Below are positions 26,873-36,612 of a stretch of DNA of 64,000 nt, piece by piece. How positions within the stretch are numbered: the first letter of the stretch is position 1; each line of letters starts with the position of its first letter. A program made the translations under genes and the position numbers. The stretch lies in contig NZ_CP138335.1 in the NCBI RefSeq assembly GCF_040256745.1, forward strand, positions 1,736,001 through 1,800,000. Reading direction: 5' to 3'. Source of the stretch: Scrofimicrobium sp. R131 (GTDB taxonomy: Bacteria > Actinomycetota > Actinomycetes > Actinomycetales > Actinomycetaceae). The notes under the pieces were generated by a model, which had not been told where the DNA came from, made no database searches, and saw only the letters and a list, made by a program, of their open reading frames with translations.

Positions 26873-28609
26873 CTATTCGTTTTGCCAAGAGCTCCACAGT
26901 TTGGCGTATTCTCCGCCCAATCTCACCAGTTCATCGTGGGTTCCCAACTCGGCTAGGCGCCCGTCCACCATCACGGCGACCCGGTCGGCGGCATGAGCGG
27001 TGTGAAGCCGGTGAGCCACCGCGATCACGGTCCGCCCCGACATCACCTGCCCCAGTCCGCGTTCCAGGGTTCGCGCGGCCCCGGGGTCCATCAGAGAGGT
27101 CGCCTCGTCCAGCACCAGCACCGTCGGATCCTGCAGCACGATCCGTGCCAGGGCCAACTGTTGGGACTGACCCGGACTGAGTTCCTTCCCGCCCGTGCCG
27201 ACCTTGGTCTCCAACCCGTCGGGAAGCTGCTCCACCCAGGGGGAAGCCCCCACCGTGTCCAGCGCCGCCTTCAACTCCTCGTCACTGGCGTCCGCCTTGG
27301 CCAGTCGCAGGTTGTCCGCCACCGTCCCACCGAACACGTGGTGTTCCTGTGAAACGAAGGCGACCTCGCGCTGTAGGCGTTCCTCGGTCAGGTCTACCAA
27401 CTCCACCCCACCCAAGCGAACCGAGCCCGCTTCGGGCGGGTGAATCCCCGCCACCAGTCGTCCCAGGGTGGACTTTCCCGCCCCGGACGGACCCACCAGG
27501 GCCAGCACCTCACCGGGAGCCAAATCCAAGCTCACACCGTGCAGGACGGGCGAACCGGACCGGTAGGAGTAGTGCACCTCGTCGACATCCAACTTGTCAG
27601 TCTCGGGGACCTCCCCACTGGGGTGGCGGTCGGGTTCGACCAACTGAACCCCAAAGATCCGCCCCAGCGCCGCCTGCGCCGACTGCAACTCGTCGACCCA
27701 GAACGTCATTTCCCACACGGGCCCGCGCACCTGGTAGCAGTACAGCGCCACCGTGGTGATCTGCCCGGCAGTCACCAGCCCCACCGGATAGAGGTAGGCC
27801 CCCAAAATGATGGTGGCCCCCACCGGCAAGAACACTGCCAGCACCAGACCGGTCCACATCACGAGGCGCTGCCACGCGGTGTACCGCTCCAGGCGCCAGA
27901 CTGCCCTAATCGCCTCGTCCAAGCGCCGATCCCGCAGGGGACGGAGCCGAGCCGCGTCGACAATCTCGGCCTGGTCCAGCGACTCGGTGATCACCCCGGA
28001 CATGTTCGCCCACGCGGTAGCGCTGGCCCGGTAGGCCGGCACGGTCCGCGGCAGATACCAGCGCATAGTCAGGTAGATCAGCGGAATCGGAATAATCAGG
28101 GTCAGCGACAGCAGTGGCGAGGTCAGCACCGAAGCCACCACGGTAACCACGATGGTGGTCACCACCGCCATGATGGCGCTAATCCCCTGGCGCACCATGA
28201 ACTGAATCCGCTCGATGTCGTGGGTGGAGCGGCCCAACAGGTCGCCGGTACCGGCCTCCTCCACCACGGAGAGGGGCAGGTGGGTGATGGTTTCTACCAG
28301 TTCCTCGCGCAGTTGGGCGAACACGGTCTCCCCCAGCACCCGGGCCCGGCGTTCCGCGTTGAAGGTCAAAACGGCACCAAACGCCACGATGACCAGCGCC
28401 ACGCCAATCAGCCAGAGCAAGGTTCGCATCTGTGTACCCGACTGGATGCGGTCGATAATGTCGCCGGTCAGCCAGGGCAGAGCGGCCGTGGTGGAGGCGG
28501 CCGCCACCTGCAGGATCACCACCAGGGTGAGCTGCCAGCGATGGTGCCCCATCAGGCCGGCAACGCCGCGCCAAAGCTCGCGATTGGTTGCAACGGGTAG
28601 CTTCATCAT
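26873..28609 (-). CDS. ABC half-exporter, catalytically competent partner
   Basis: A 578-aa half-transporter with six predicted transmembrane helices (residues about 20 to 300) and a C-terminal ATPase domain. Walker [10 protein letters not shown], Walker B LVLDEATS and the H-loop AVAHRL are intact, but the signature is LSPGQ instead of LSGGQ. The upstream neighbour shows the complementary pattern, so the two should work as a heterodimer. The start ATG at 28609 overlaps the neighbour's stop. The substrate is unknown; such pairs export lipids, drugs or peptides. guaA follows by 4 bases. Confidence 0.92.
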   Translation of the reverse strand: MMKLPVATNRELWRGVAGLMGHHRWQLTLVVILQVAAASTTAALPWLTGDIIDRIQSGTQMRTLLWLIGVALVIVAFGAVLTFNAERRARVLGETVFAQLREELVETITHLPLSVVEEAGTGDLLGRSTHDIERIQFMVRQGISAIMAVVTTIVVTVVASVLTSPLLSLTLIIPIPLIYLTMRWYLPRTVPAYRASATAWANMSGVITESLDQAEIVDAARLRPLRDRRLDEAIRAVWRLERYTAWQRLVMWTGLVLAVFLPVGATIILGAYLYPVGLVTAGQITTVALYCYQVRGPVWEMTFWVDELQSAQAALGRIFGVQLVEPDRHPSGEVPETDKLDVDEVHYSYRSGSPVLHGVSLDLAPGEVLALVGPSGAGKSTLGRLVAGIHPPEAGSVRLGGVELVDLTEERLQREVAFVSQEHHVFGGTVADNLRLAKADASDEELKAALDTVGASPWVEQLPDGLETKVGTGGKELSPGQSQQLALARIVLQDPTVLVLDEATSLMDPGAARTLERGLGQVMSGRTVIAVAHRLHTAHAADRVAVMVDGRLAELGTHDELVRLGGEYAKLWSSWQNE

Positions 28610-30555
28610 GCTCCGCTCACCTCCCGAGAAATAATCTGACGGTACTGGTCGGCTGCCTGTCCGGAGCCTTCCCAGAGTTGTTCGTGGGTACCTTCGCCCA
28701 GTTCCTTGCCGTCCTGATCCAAGACGACCACCCGGTCGGAGGCGGCCAGGAGCAGCGGCGAGGTGGTCACCACCACCGTGGTTCGACCCGACCGAACCTG
28801 CCGGAGTCGAGCCGCGATTTGCGACTCGGTGTGCGCATCCACCGCCGAGGTGGGTTCCACCAGCACCAGGATCGGGGTTTTCGCGTAGAGGGCGCGGGCC
28901 AGGGCGACTCGCTGACGCTGACCACCAGAAATGTTCCGGCCTTTCTCGGTCAGCTCGCCAGCCAGGCCCCAGTCCATTGAGGCCTCCACATCGGTGGCGG
29001 CTGCCGCCCAAATGGCCTGGTCCAACCTGGGGGTGCGGTCCACCGGTTCGGGTTGGAACAGAGTGTCTTCCTCACGCGCAAAGTTCTCCACGTGCTCGCG
29101 GTAGACCAGTTCGGTCACCCCGCGCAGGGGGAACTCGGGCGCGTCAGCCCCCAGGATGGCGGACTGTAGGCTCTCGCGGAACAGCTGCGGGGAGGACTCA
29201 CTCAGGTAGATTCCCTGGCGCACCGTCTCAAGCGGATAGGCGCGCAGGTCCACCCCGTCCAGCGAGACGGCGCTTTCATCTTCGTCACTGATTCGGGCGA
29301 GGCGGCGCGCCACTTCGGCGGCCCGCTCGGGTGAGGAACTAACCAGTGCGGTGAGCTGGCCCGGAGGGACGCTCACCCCGGAGGACCGATCGCGCAGGTC
29401 GGCTTCCAGCCACTGGGGCTCGGGCAGGGTCGGATCAACCTGCTCGTCGTTCACTTCCGGCTCGGTGGCGTAGGCGGCGGCCAACTTCTTGGCCCCCACC
29501 CATCCGCGCGTCCAGTGCTGCACAATGGCGCTGGCGGTGCCAATCGGCATCCGCATGTAGAGGGCGTAGCCGTAGAAGGCCACCAGGTTTCCTGCGTTGA
29601 GCTGGCCGTGGGAGACCAGGTATGCGCCGTAGCCAATCACGGCTGCGATCAGCAACTGCGGGGTAGAGTTACGCAGCACCACCAGGGCCGCCTGATTGGA
29701 GGCAGCCGCCACTCCGGCCGCCCGGACCTTCTGCGACTGGGCGCGGTAGCGCTCGTTGTAGACCGCCTCGCCGCCGATTCCGCGCAGAACGCGCAGTCCG
29801 GCGACCGCGTCGGTGGAGATCCCGGTCAGCTTGCCCTGCTCTTCTCGCTGAATGGCGAGCTTGTCCTGCAGGGGACGAGCCAGCAGGGTCACCAGAGCGA
29901 TGGCGGCGGGCACGCCCAACGCCACCACCCATCCCAGCGGAACGGACACGCGGAACATGATCACCACGACCACGATGGCCGCGGCCAGGTTCGAGATCAG
30001 TTCGGGCAGCCAGACGAAGGCTCCGCCCAGGTGATCGGAGTCGTTCACCATCGCGGTGACGACCTCCCCCGCGGGCGTATCGGACTTCGCGGCTCGACCG
30101 GCCCGGGAAACCCGGCGCCCGACCGCCCAGGTGGCGATCATGGAGCCACCCATCCAGGTGGCGATCCCACTGAGCTGGCCAATCCCCTCGGCCGCCGAAA
30201 TCAGGACGATCAGCAGCACGAACCATAGTGCCTGCCCGCGGGTGTACGCGTCGAAGCCGCCTTCGATCAGGCCGTTGATCATGGTCCCCATCAGGTACGG
30301 CACCAGCGCCCCACCAACCGAGCTGACGGTCATCAGCAGGGTCTGCAGGGCAATTGGGCGCCAGGCGAGGCGCAGTAGTCGTCGAATAAAGGTAAACGGT
30401 TTGGCAGAGAGCTCCGGCGGAGTCCCCTGCGGGGTGCGCAGCGACTTGCTCCAGCGGCGCGGGGTTTTCCCCAAAGGCGGAAGCGTCACATTCATCTGCT
30501 CCGCCCGGTCACGCAGGAAGCCAGTGTAGCTGCGGGTATTGTCGTAGGCTTCCAT
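28606..30555 (-). CDS. ABC half-exporter, degenerate-site partner
   Basis: A 649-aa half-transporter with a cytoplasmic N-terminal stretch, six predicted helices (about residues 75 to 350) and an ATPase domain. The Walker A loop is replaced by LVSSSPERAAE near residue 420, Walker B reads LVLVEPTSAVD (Asp to Val) and the H-loop histidine is missing in VVVTTSPLL. The signature ISGGQRQRV is intact. It can therefore complete only one of the two ATP sites, by giving its signature to the partner at 26873. The ATG at 30555 has AGGAAGG 4 bases upstream. It is the first gene of the run leading to guaA and tatD. Confidence 0.92.
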   Translation of the reverse strand: MEAYDNTRSYTGFLRDRAEQMNVTLPPLGKTPRRWSKSLRTPQGTPPELSAKPFTFIRRLLRLAWRPIALQTLLMTVSSVGGALVPYLMGTMINGLIEGGFDAYTRGQALWFVLLIVLISAAEGIGQLSGIATWMGGSMIATWAVGRRVSRAGRAAKSDTPAGEVVTAMVNDSDHLGGAFVWLPELISNLAAAIVVVVIMFRVSVPLGWVVALGVPAAIALVTLLARPLQDKLAIQREEQGKLTGISTDAVAGLRVLRGIGGEAVYNERYRAQSQKVRAAGVAAASNQAALVVLRNSTPQLLIAAVIGYGAYLVSHGQLNAGNLVAFYGYALYMRMPIGTASAIVQHWTRGWVGAKKLAAAYATEPEVNDEQVDPTLPEPQWLEADLRDRSSGVSVPPGQLTALVSSSPERAAEVARRLARISDEDESAVSLDGVDLRAYPLETVRQGIYLSESSPQLFRESLQSAILGADAPEFPLRGVTELVYREHVENFAREEDTLFQPEPVDRTPRLDQAIWAAAATDVEASMDWGLAGELTEKGRNISGGQRQRVALARALYAKTPILVLVEPTSAVDAHTESQIAARLRQVRSGRTTVVVTTSPLLLAASDRVVVLDQDGKELGEGTHEQLWEGSGQAADQYRQIISREVSGA

Positions 30556-30766
30556 TTTTCCTTCCTGGTTGATGGGCAGCACAAATAGCCGCCCTGAGGG
30601 CGATGGTTGGGGTGGAATGCTGGCGGTTCACCCTATCAGGCATTTGCGCAGGTCGGCGCCTTATGCCCAGCAGATGCTCAGCGGTTGCCCGGTGAGGCCA
30701 GATTTGACTTTGAGGGAGAGCTCAGGATTTCCCTCGAAGCCATCGGGTTGCGAACCGCCTGACGGC

Positions 30767-31492
30767 TCAGTCCGCACCGGTGAAATCGCAGACGCCAGGC
30801 CCCTGGGTGCGGCCCTGCTCCAGCCAGTGTTGGCGCTCACCTGAAAGGGCGAATGACTCCGGGGTGACCCCGAGCTCACTCTGGGTGAATGCGGTGCCCG
30901 CGCTGGCCGCTGCCTTCCGCGCTGCCTGGAGCCGGCGATCGGTCACCGGAAGCAGGTACCGATCCGGCCCGGTGGAAGCCTCGGCTATCCACGCCCCCGC
31001 ATAGCAGTCCGCCCGCAGCTCCGCCACGTCACTGGGTCCGGCCAGGAAGTGACCCCACTCGTGGGCCAGGACGTACATTTGGGCGAGCTGCCCGGTCGGA
31101 TAGTCCTCACGCAGGGTGGCCAGGAAATTACCATCCAGATAGATGGTCTGATCCGCGGGACAGTAGAAGGGTCCGGTGGCGGCCGAGGCGACCCCGCAGG
31201 GCGAGTCGGTCGCCTGGCGGAACACCACCAGTCCGGGGCTCTGATGCTCACCCAACTGCGCTTGCCAGTAGGCGTCCAGCACGCCGGCAGCTTCGAACAT
31301 TCGGCACCGGTCGTCCCCGTCCGGATCGCACGGGCTTTCGTCAGCTTGGGCCACCGCGGCCCCGTTCATCTGGGTGTCTCCGGTGCGCTGCATCGCCCAG
31401 GACTGCAGGGCCACAAACCCGACCACGAGCGCCAGCAGGGCCAGGGCACCCAGAGCCAGGGCAACGTTTCGCTGCGATGTCTGGGTTGTCAT
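30767..31492 (-). CDS. Membrane-anchored neutral zinc metallopeptidase (PF04228-like)
   Basis: A 241-aa protein with one N-terminal membrane anchor (residues about 10 to 32) and an extracytoplasmic domain. The zinc site HEWGHFLAG is near residue 144. It is preceded by the family-type PFYCPADQTIYLD near residue 110 and followed by ELRADCYAGAW near residue 158, where the Glu is the likely third ligand. Several cysteines suggest disulfides outside the cell. The substrate is unknown. It stands alone between the ABC operon and pta. Confidence 0.88.
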   Translation of the reverse strand: MTTQTSQRNVALALGALALLALVVGFVALQSWAMQRTGDTQMNGAAVAQADESPCDPDGDDRCRMFEAAGVLDAYWQAQLGEHQSPGLVVFRQATDSPCGVASAATGPFYCPADQTIYLDGNFLATLREDYPTGQLAQMYVLAHEWGHFLAGPSDVAELRADCYAGAWIAEASTGPDRYLLPVTDRRLQAARKAAASAGTAFTQSELGVTPESFALSGERQHWLEQGRTQGPGVCDFTGAD

Positions 31493-31690
31493 GGCGCCCC
31501 TTTGTGTCTTCCCGATAGTGACATGTTAGCGCCAACCAGGGTCGATGGTTCAGCTATCACGTGGGGAAACCCTCACGGCCGGCCCCCCAACTCCAATGGT
31601 GAGGCGACTACGATGGGAACTGACCTCTGCAACATACGGTAAAAACCAACGTTTCGAGGCACGCCTCGGAGCCGGAGTAAGGAACATACA

Positions 31691-33220
31691 GTGTCGTCCC
31701 GAATTTTGGTCATGGGCACGGGGAGCTCCCCGCTAAATACGCAACTAGTTCACGAAATCTCTCAGCTGCTGGCCGCCCATTCACAGTCGACGGGTGGTCA
31801 AACTTTTAGCGAACTGGATGCCTTTGCCGGCCTCAAGTTCACCCGGGTGATCGCCGACCCGAACCAGGCCCTGGCCGAGGTGGCCGTGTCCATCCGCTCC
31901 AACTCCTCGGACACGGTCCTGATCAAGGGCGTGGACGGGGTGCCCGCCCCCAGCTTCGACGTCACCGGCTGGAACCTGGACGTGGCCGCCAACACGGGTG
32001 CACAGGTGTTGGCCCTGATCGACGGCACCGGAATGAATGCAGAGTTGATCGAGGCGGAAGCGGCTGAGTTCGGTCGCCGCGCCGCCCGCCACCACGCAAC
32101 CGTTGGGGGCCTGGTCGTCTCCGGGGCCCGTGGACTGGACTTCCAGCTGGGCGGGATCCCCGCAATTGAGCCGCCGCTGAGCTCGGAGAAACTGGCCGAG
32201 GTGACCGGAGCCGACCCGAGCGTGGTCACCCCCCTCATGTTCCAGGGCGACCTGCTGGCTCGGGCCAGCGCCAACCGGAAGACGATTGTGCTGCCCGAAC
32301 CGGAGGACGACCGGGTTTTGCGGGCCACCGCCGAGCTGCTGGCCGCGCAGGTGGCCAACATTGTTCTGGTGGGCGAAGCCGGCGCCGTGCAGGCCCGGGC
32401 CGACCAGCTGGGCCTCGACATTTCGGGGGCCCGGATCGTCTCACCCCACCAGCCGGACCTGGTCGAGAAGTACGCGGCCGAGTTTGCGCGGCTGCGGGCC
32501 AAGAAAGGGGTCACGCTGGAGCAGGCTCGCGCTAAAGTCCAGGACGTCACCTACTTCGCCACCATGATGGTGCAGCTGGGCGATGCGGACGGCATGGTTT
32601 CCGGCGCCATCCACACCACGGCCGACACGATCGTGCCCGCCTTCCAGATCATCAAGACCGCCCCGGGCGTCTCCCTGGTCTCCTCCGCGTTCCTGATGCT
32701 GCTGTCCGACCGGGTGCTGGTGATGGGTGACTGCGCGGTCAACCCGAATCCCACCCCGGATCAGCTGGCTGAAATCGCCGTTTCCACCGCTCAGACCGCC
32801 CGCCAGTTCGGACTGGAACCGCGGGTGGCTTTGCTGTCGTACTCCACCGGTAGCTCCGGAGCCGGAGCGGACGTGGAAGCCGTCACCGCCGCCACCGCCC
32901 GGGTGCGCGAGCTGGCCCCCGACCTGCCGGTGGAGGGCCCAATCCAGTACGACGCCGCGGTGGACCCGGTCGTGGGCCAAGCCAAAGCCCCCAACTCACC
33001 GGTCGCCGGCCAGGCCAACGTCCTGATTTTCCCGAACCTGAACGCGGGAAACATCGGCTACAAGGCGGTCCAGCGCAGCGCCAACGCGGTGGCCGTCGGC
33101 CCGATCCTGCAGGGCCTGCGCCGCCCGGTCAATGACCTCTCCCGCGGCGCCCTCGTGGAAGACATCGTCAACACCGTTGCTATCACCGCCGTCCAGGCTC
33201 AAGCAGAAGGACAGAACTAA
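31691..33220 (+). CDS. pta: Phosphate acetyltransferase with a shortened N-terminal region
   Basis: Interconverts acetyl-CoA and acetyl phosphate in the acetate pathway. The PTA domain occupies roughly residues 180 to 505, starting TPLMFQGDLLARA and containing YFATMMVQLGDADGMVSGA near residue 290 and SVFPNLN-like LIFPNLNAGNIGYK near residue 448. The N-terminal region is about 180 residues and begins ILVMGTGSSPLNT without a clear P-loop. Long-form Pta proteins (about 690 to 710 aa) have a full BioD-like plus DRTGG region there. The GTG start is followed by ackA, whose ATG shares one base with the pta stop. Confidence 0.93.
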   Translation: MSSRILVMGTGSSPLNTQLVHEISQLLAAHSQSTGGQTFSELDAFAGLKFTRVIADPNQALAEVAVSIRSNSSDTVLIKGVDGVPAPSFDVTGWNLDVAANTGAQVLALIDGTGMNAELIEAEAAEFGRRAARHHATVGGLVVSGARGLDFQLGGIPAIEPPLSSEKLAEVTGADPSVVTPLMFQGDLLARASANRKTIVLPEPEDDRVLRATAELLAAQVANIVLVGEAGAVQARADQLGLDISGARIVSPHQPDLVEKYAAEFARLRAKKGVTLEQARAKVQDVTYFATMMVQLGDADGMVSGAIHTTADTIVPAFQIIKTAPGVSLVSSAFLMLLSDRVLVMGDCAVNPNPTPDQLAEIAVSTAQTARQFGLEPRVALLSYSTGSSGAGADVEAVTAATARVRELAPDLPVEGPIQYDAAVDPVVGQAKAPNSPVAGQANVLIFPNLNAGNIGYKAVQRSANAVAVGPILQGLRRPVNDLSRGALVEDIVNTVAITAVQAQAEGQN

Positions 33221-34401
33221 TGCCCCAGACCATCCTTGTCATCAACTCTGGCTCCTCCTCGATCAAGTACCAGCTGGTTGACCCCTCGATCGGCGTGGCC
33301 ATGGCGTCGGGCCTGGTCGAACGGATCGGCGAGGAAATGAGCACCATTCACCACCGGTACTCCCTCAAAGAGGTGACGATCAACGAGCCGGTCCCCAACC
33401 ACGAGGCCGCCCTCCAGCAGGTGCTGGATCTGTTCGAGGAGATTGGCCCCCAGTTTGAGGAGGCCCACATTGTCGGGATCGGCCACCGGATCGTCCAGGG
33501 CGGGCGCTACTTCTCTGGCCCCACGCTGATCGACGACCGGGTCAAGCGCCTAATTGGCGAGCTGTCCTCCCTGGCTCCGCTGCACAACCCGCCCGCGCTG
33601 AAGGGCATCGAGGTTTGCCAGAAGCTCCTGCCGGGCATCCCCAACGTGGCGGTGTTCGACACGGCGTTCTTCCAGAAGCTGCCCAACTCCTCGGCGCTGT
33701 ACGCCCTGGATCGGGACGTGGCGGAGCGCTACTCCATCCGGCGCTACGGCGCCCACGGCACCTCCCACCAGTACGTTTCGACGCGGGTCACCCAGGTGTT
33801 GGGCGACAAGGAGCTGAAGCAGATCGTGCTGCACCTGGGCAACGGCGCTTCCGCCTCGGCCATCGTGTCGGGGCGCGCGGTGGACACCTCCATGGGTCTG
33901 ACCCCGCTGGAGGGCCTGGTGATGGGGACCCGCACCGGCGATATTGACCCGGCGGTCGTGTTCCACCTGCAGCGGGTCGCCAACATGAGCGTGTCCGAGG
34001 TCGACAACCTCTTCAACAAGAAGTCGGGCCTGCGCGGCCTGGCCGGCGACAACGACATGCGAGCCGTCCGCGAGATGGCCCGCTCGGGCAACCCGCGGGC
34101 CCGGGAGGCGCTGGAAATCTACATCAACCGCCTGGTCAAGTACATCGGTGGCTACGCTGCCGAAATGGGCGGCGTCGACGTGATCACGTTTACCGCCGGG
34201 ATCGGCGAGAACGACATCGACCTGCGCCGGGAAGTCTGCCAGCGCCTGGAGTTCTTCGGCGTCATCCTGGATGAGGAAGCCAACAACACCCGCCCGCGGG
34301 AGGCCACGACCATTTCGCGCCGCGACTCCTCGGTCCGGGTGATGGTCGTTCCCACCAATGAAGAGCTTGCGATCGCCACGCAGGCCATGACGCTGGTGTA
34401 G
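33220..34401 (+). CDS. ackA: Acetate kinase
   Basis: Transfers phosphate between acetyl phosphate and ADP to give acetate and ATP. The 393-aa product has the N-terminal LVINSGSSSIKY, the GHRIVQGG block near residue 89, RRYGAHGTSHQYV near residue 172 and LGNGASASAI near residue 206. The C-terminal TAGIGEND is near residue 326. It overlaps pta by one base and is followed 2 bases later by nadE. ATP made here could directly serve NAD synthetase, although co-transcription alone does not prove a link. Confidence 0.97.
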   Translation: MPQTILVINSGSSSIKYQLVDPSIGVAMASGLVERIGEEMSTIHHRYSLKEVTINEPVPNHEAALQQVLDLFEEIGPQFEEAHIVGIGHRIVQGGRYFSGPTLIDDRVKRLIGELSSLAPLHNPPALKGIEVCQKLLPGIPNVAVFDTAFFQKLPNSSALYALDRDVAERYSIRRYGAHGTSHQYVSTRVTQVLGDKELKQIVLHLGNGASASAIVSGRAVDTSMGLTPLEGLVMGTRTGDIDPAVVFHLQRVANMSVSEVDNLFNKKSGLRGLAGDNDMRAVREMARSGNPRAREALEIYINRLVKYIGGYAAEMGGVDVITFTAGIGENDIDLRREVCQRLEFFGVILDEEANNTRPREATTISRRDSSVRVMVVPTNEELAIATQAMTLV

Positions 34402-34403
34402 CC

Positions 34404-36275
34404 GTGAGCCTGTACCAGCACGGGTTCGTCCGGGTGGCCGCGGCTTCGATTCCGGTCCACCTGGCTCGGCCGCAGGCGACAGCGCGCGAGGTGGTGGCGG
34501 CTGCCCAGCAGGCCCACCTGGCGGGCGCGGCCGTGGTGGCATTCCCCGCCCTCACCCTGACCGGGGTGAGCGCGGGCGACCTGTTCCACCAGCGGGTCCT
34601 GTTGGACGAGGTGGAGCAAGCCCTGGAGGCGGTGCGTGCGGCCAGCTCCGAGTTGCGCCCGCTCCTGGCCGTGGGCGCGCCCCTATTGGTCGACGGCCGG
34701 GTCGCGGACTGCCTGGTGTGGATTCAGCGGGGGCAGATCCTGGGGGTGAGCCCCAACCAGACGCCGCCGGCGGACTCGGTCCACCTGTTCTCCACCGAGG
34801 CGAATCTGGATCCGGCCCTGCCTCCGGCGCTCGGCGCGGCCCCGGTGGGCGCGTTGGAGTTTGAGTTCACCGACGTCCCCGGCCTGCGCGTCGGGGCCGT
34901 GTTGGGGCAGGCCCAATTGGAAACCACCCCGGCGGGGCCGGCCACCGTCTGGCTCTACCCCGGCTGGGAATCCGTCCGGGTCGACTCGTACCGCCGCCGG
35001 GTGGACCGGCTGCGGGCCGCCTCGGAACTGTCCGGGTCGGCACTGGTCTCGGTCCAACCCGGCTTCGGGGAGTCGACCAACGAGGGCGCCTGGGATGGCA
35101 GCGCCGTCATCGTTGAACACGGTCAGGTGCTGGCCGAGGGCACCCGCTGGCAGCGCAGCTCTCAGCTCACCTACGCGGACATTGACGTGGAGGCGCTGGG
35201 TCAACTGCGGGCCCGTCGGAGCCCGGCCACCCACTCCGAGGCTTGGAGTCAGGAGCCCGACCTGGTGGTGGAGACGACGCTCGGCCCCCTGCCGGACGCG
35301 GAGCTGGCGCGGGACATCCCCCGGTTCCCGTTCCGGGTGGACGAGCCGGAGGAAGTCATCCAAATTCAGGTGGCGGCCCTGGTGCGCCGGATGACCTCAA
35401 TTGGGACGCCAAAACTGATCCTGGGCGTGTCCGGGGGGTTGGATTCAACCCTGGCGCTGCTGGTTTGCTGCGAGGCCATGGACCAGTTGGGTCGGCCGCG
35501 GGCGGACATTCTGGCGTACACCATGCCCGGGTTTGGCACCTCCAGCTCGACCAGGCAAAACGCCGAGGTGCTGAGCCGGACTCTGGGAGTCAGCTTCAGC
35601 GAGCTGGACATTCGGCCGACCGCGCAGGCCATGCTGGCGGAGCTGGGCCACCCGGTGGCGAGCGGCACCGAACAGTACGACGTTACGTTTGAGAACGTGC
35701 AGGCCGGGCTGCGAACCGACTACCTGTTCCGACTGGCCAATCTGCACGGGGGCCTGGTGGTGGGCACCGGGGACCTGTCCGAGCTGGCCCTGGGTTGGTG
35801 CACCTACGGGGTGGGCGACCAGATGAGCCACTACGGCGTGAACGCGGGCATCCCGAAGACTGTGATTCAGCAGGTGCTGGCCGCCCGTGCGACCGGTGAA
35901 CTGGCCGAGGTGCTCGAGGCGATTTTGGCTACGGAGATTTCGCCGGAACTCATTCCCGGTCAAACCACCGAGTCGCTGATCGGCCCGTACGAGCTGCAGG
36001 ACTTCACCCTGTCCTACCTGCTGCGATTCGGCTTTGGCCCGGACAAAATCTCCTACCTGGCCCAGCGGGCCTGGGGTGAGAAGTACTCCGCCGAGCAGAT
36101 CGAGCACTGGCTCGGAGTCTTTTTCCGCCGGTTCTTCGCGAACCAGTTCAAGCGGGAGGCGGGACCCGACGGCCCGGCGGTAATGCCGGCTGGCTCACTG
36201 TCGCCCCGGGCCGGGTGGCGGATGCCGTCCGACGCGTCCTCTGAGGCTTGGCTGCAACTGTTGGAGGGACGCTAG
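34404..36275 (+). CDS. nadE: NAD synthetase with an apparently inactive glutaminase domain
   Basis: Forms NAD from nicotinate adenine dinucleotide, ATP and ammonia. The 623-aa product aligns by eye along its length with the glutamine-dependent enzyme of M. tuberculosis. The C-terminal synthetase domain is intact (GVSGGLDSTLALL near residue 344, FENVQAGLRTDYLFR, GTGDLSELALGW). In the N-terminal nitrilase-like domain all three catalytic positions are changed: FPELTLSG reads FPALTLTG (Ala49), the PK of the lysine motif reads PN (Asn118), and the EICED cysteine motif reads AVLGQ (about residue 167). It should therefore depend on free ammonia. It follows ackA by 2 bases. Confidence 0.93.
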   Translation: MSLYQHGFVRVAAASIPVHLARPQATAREVVAAAQQAHLAGAAVVAFPALTLTGVSAGDLFHQRVLLDEVEQALEAVRAASSELRPLLAVGAPLLVDGRVADCLVWIQRGQILGVSPNQTPPADSVHLFSTEANLDPALPPALGAAPVGALEFEFTDVPGLRVGAVLGQAQLETTPAGPATVWLYPGWESVRVDSYRRRVDRLRAASELSGSALVSVQPGFGESTNEGAWDGSAVIVEHGQVLAEGTRWQRSSQLTYADIDVEALGQLRARRSPATHSEAWSQEPDLVVETTLGPLPDAELARDIPRFPFRVDEPEEVIQIQVAALVRRMTSIGTPKLILGVSGGLDSTLALLVCCEAMDQLGRPRADILAYTMPGFGTSSSTRQNAEVLSRTLGVSFSELDIRPTAQAMLAELGHPVASGTEQYDVTFENVQAGLRTDYLFRLANLHGGLVVGTGDLSELALGWCTYGVGDQMSHYGVNAGIPKTVIQQVLAARATGELAEVLEAILATEISPELIPGQTTESLIGPYELQDFTLSYLLRFGFGPDKISYLAQRAWGEKYSAEQIEHWLGVFFRRFFANQFKREAGPDGPAVMPAGSLSPRAGWRMPSDASSEAWLQLLEGR

Positions 36276-36276
36276 C

Positions 36277-36612
36277 GTGTTTTGGGGGTTGCTGGCTACG
36301 GCCCTGTTCGCTTGGTTTGCCGGCCTGTTCGGCGTCTGGGCGTGGCGGGCGAAGGACGGCCAGATTCCGTTTGGGTCCCCGGTGGGTCTGCGCGGTGACG
36401 CCGTTCGCGCCAACGAGCAAAAATGGGACCGGGCGCACCGAGCGGCGGCCCCCTTCGTGGGGACCGCCGCCGTAATCTGCCTGCTGCAGGCTGGCGGCTC
36501 CGCCTGGTCCGCCCTGATCAGGGATACCACCTACCTGGTGCTGCAACTAGGCACCGCGCTGGTGCTGATTGCCCTGCTCCTGGTGTTGGCCCAGCGGAGC
36601 GCCACCCGCTAG
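36277..36612 (+). CDS. Small SdpI-like membrane protein
   Basis: A 111-aa protein with three hydrophobic segments (about residues 3 to 23, 60 to 78 and 85 to 105). The middle carries [20 protein letters not shown], which resembles the GxRTPxTxxSDEAWxxAHR block of the SdpI family; some members give immunity to a killing factor, but most are unstudied. The GTG start is 1 base after the nadE stop, so it belongs to the pta-ackA-nadE operon. Its stop shares CTAG with convergent fumC. Confidence 0.7.
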   Translation: MFWGLLATALFAWFAGLFGVWAWRAKDGQIPFGSPVGLRGDAVRANEQKWDRAHRAAAPFVGTAAVICLLQAGGSAWSALIRDTTYLVLQLGTALVLIALLLVLAQRSATR

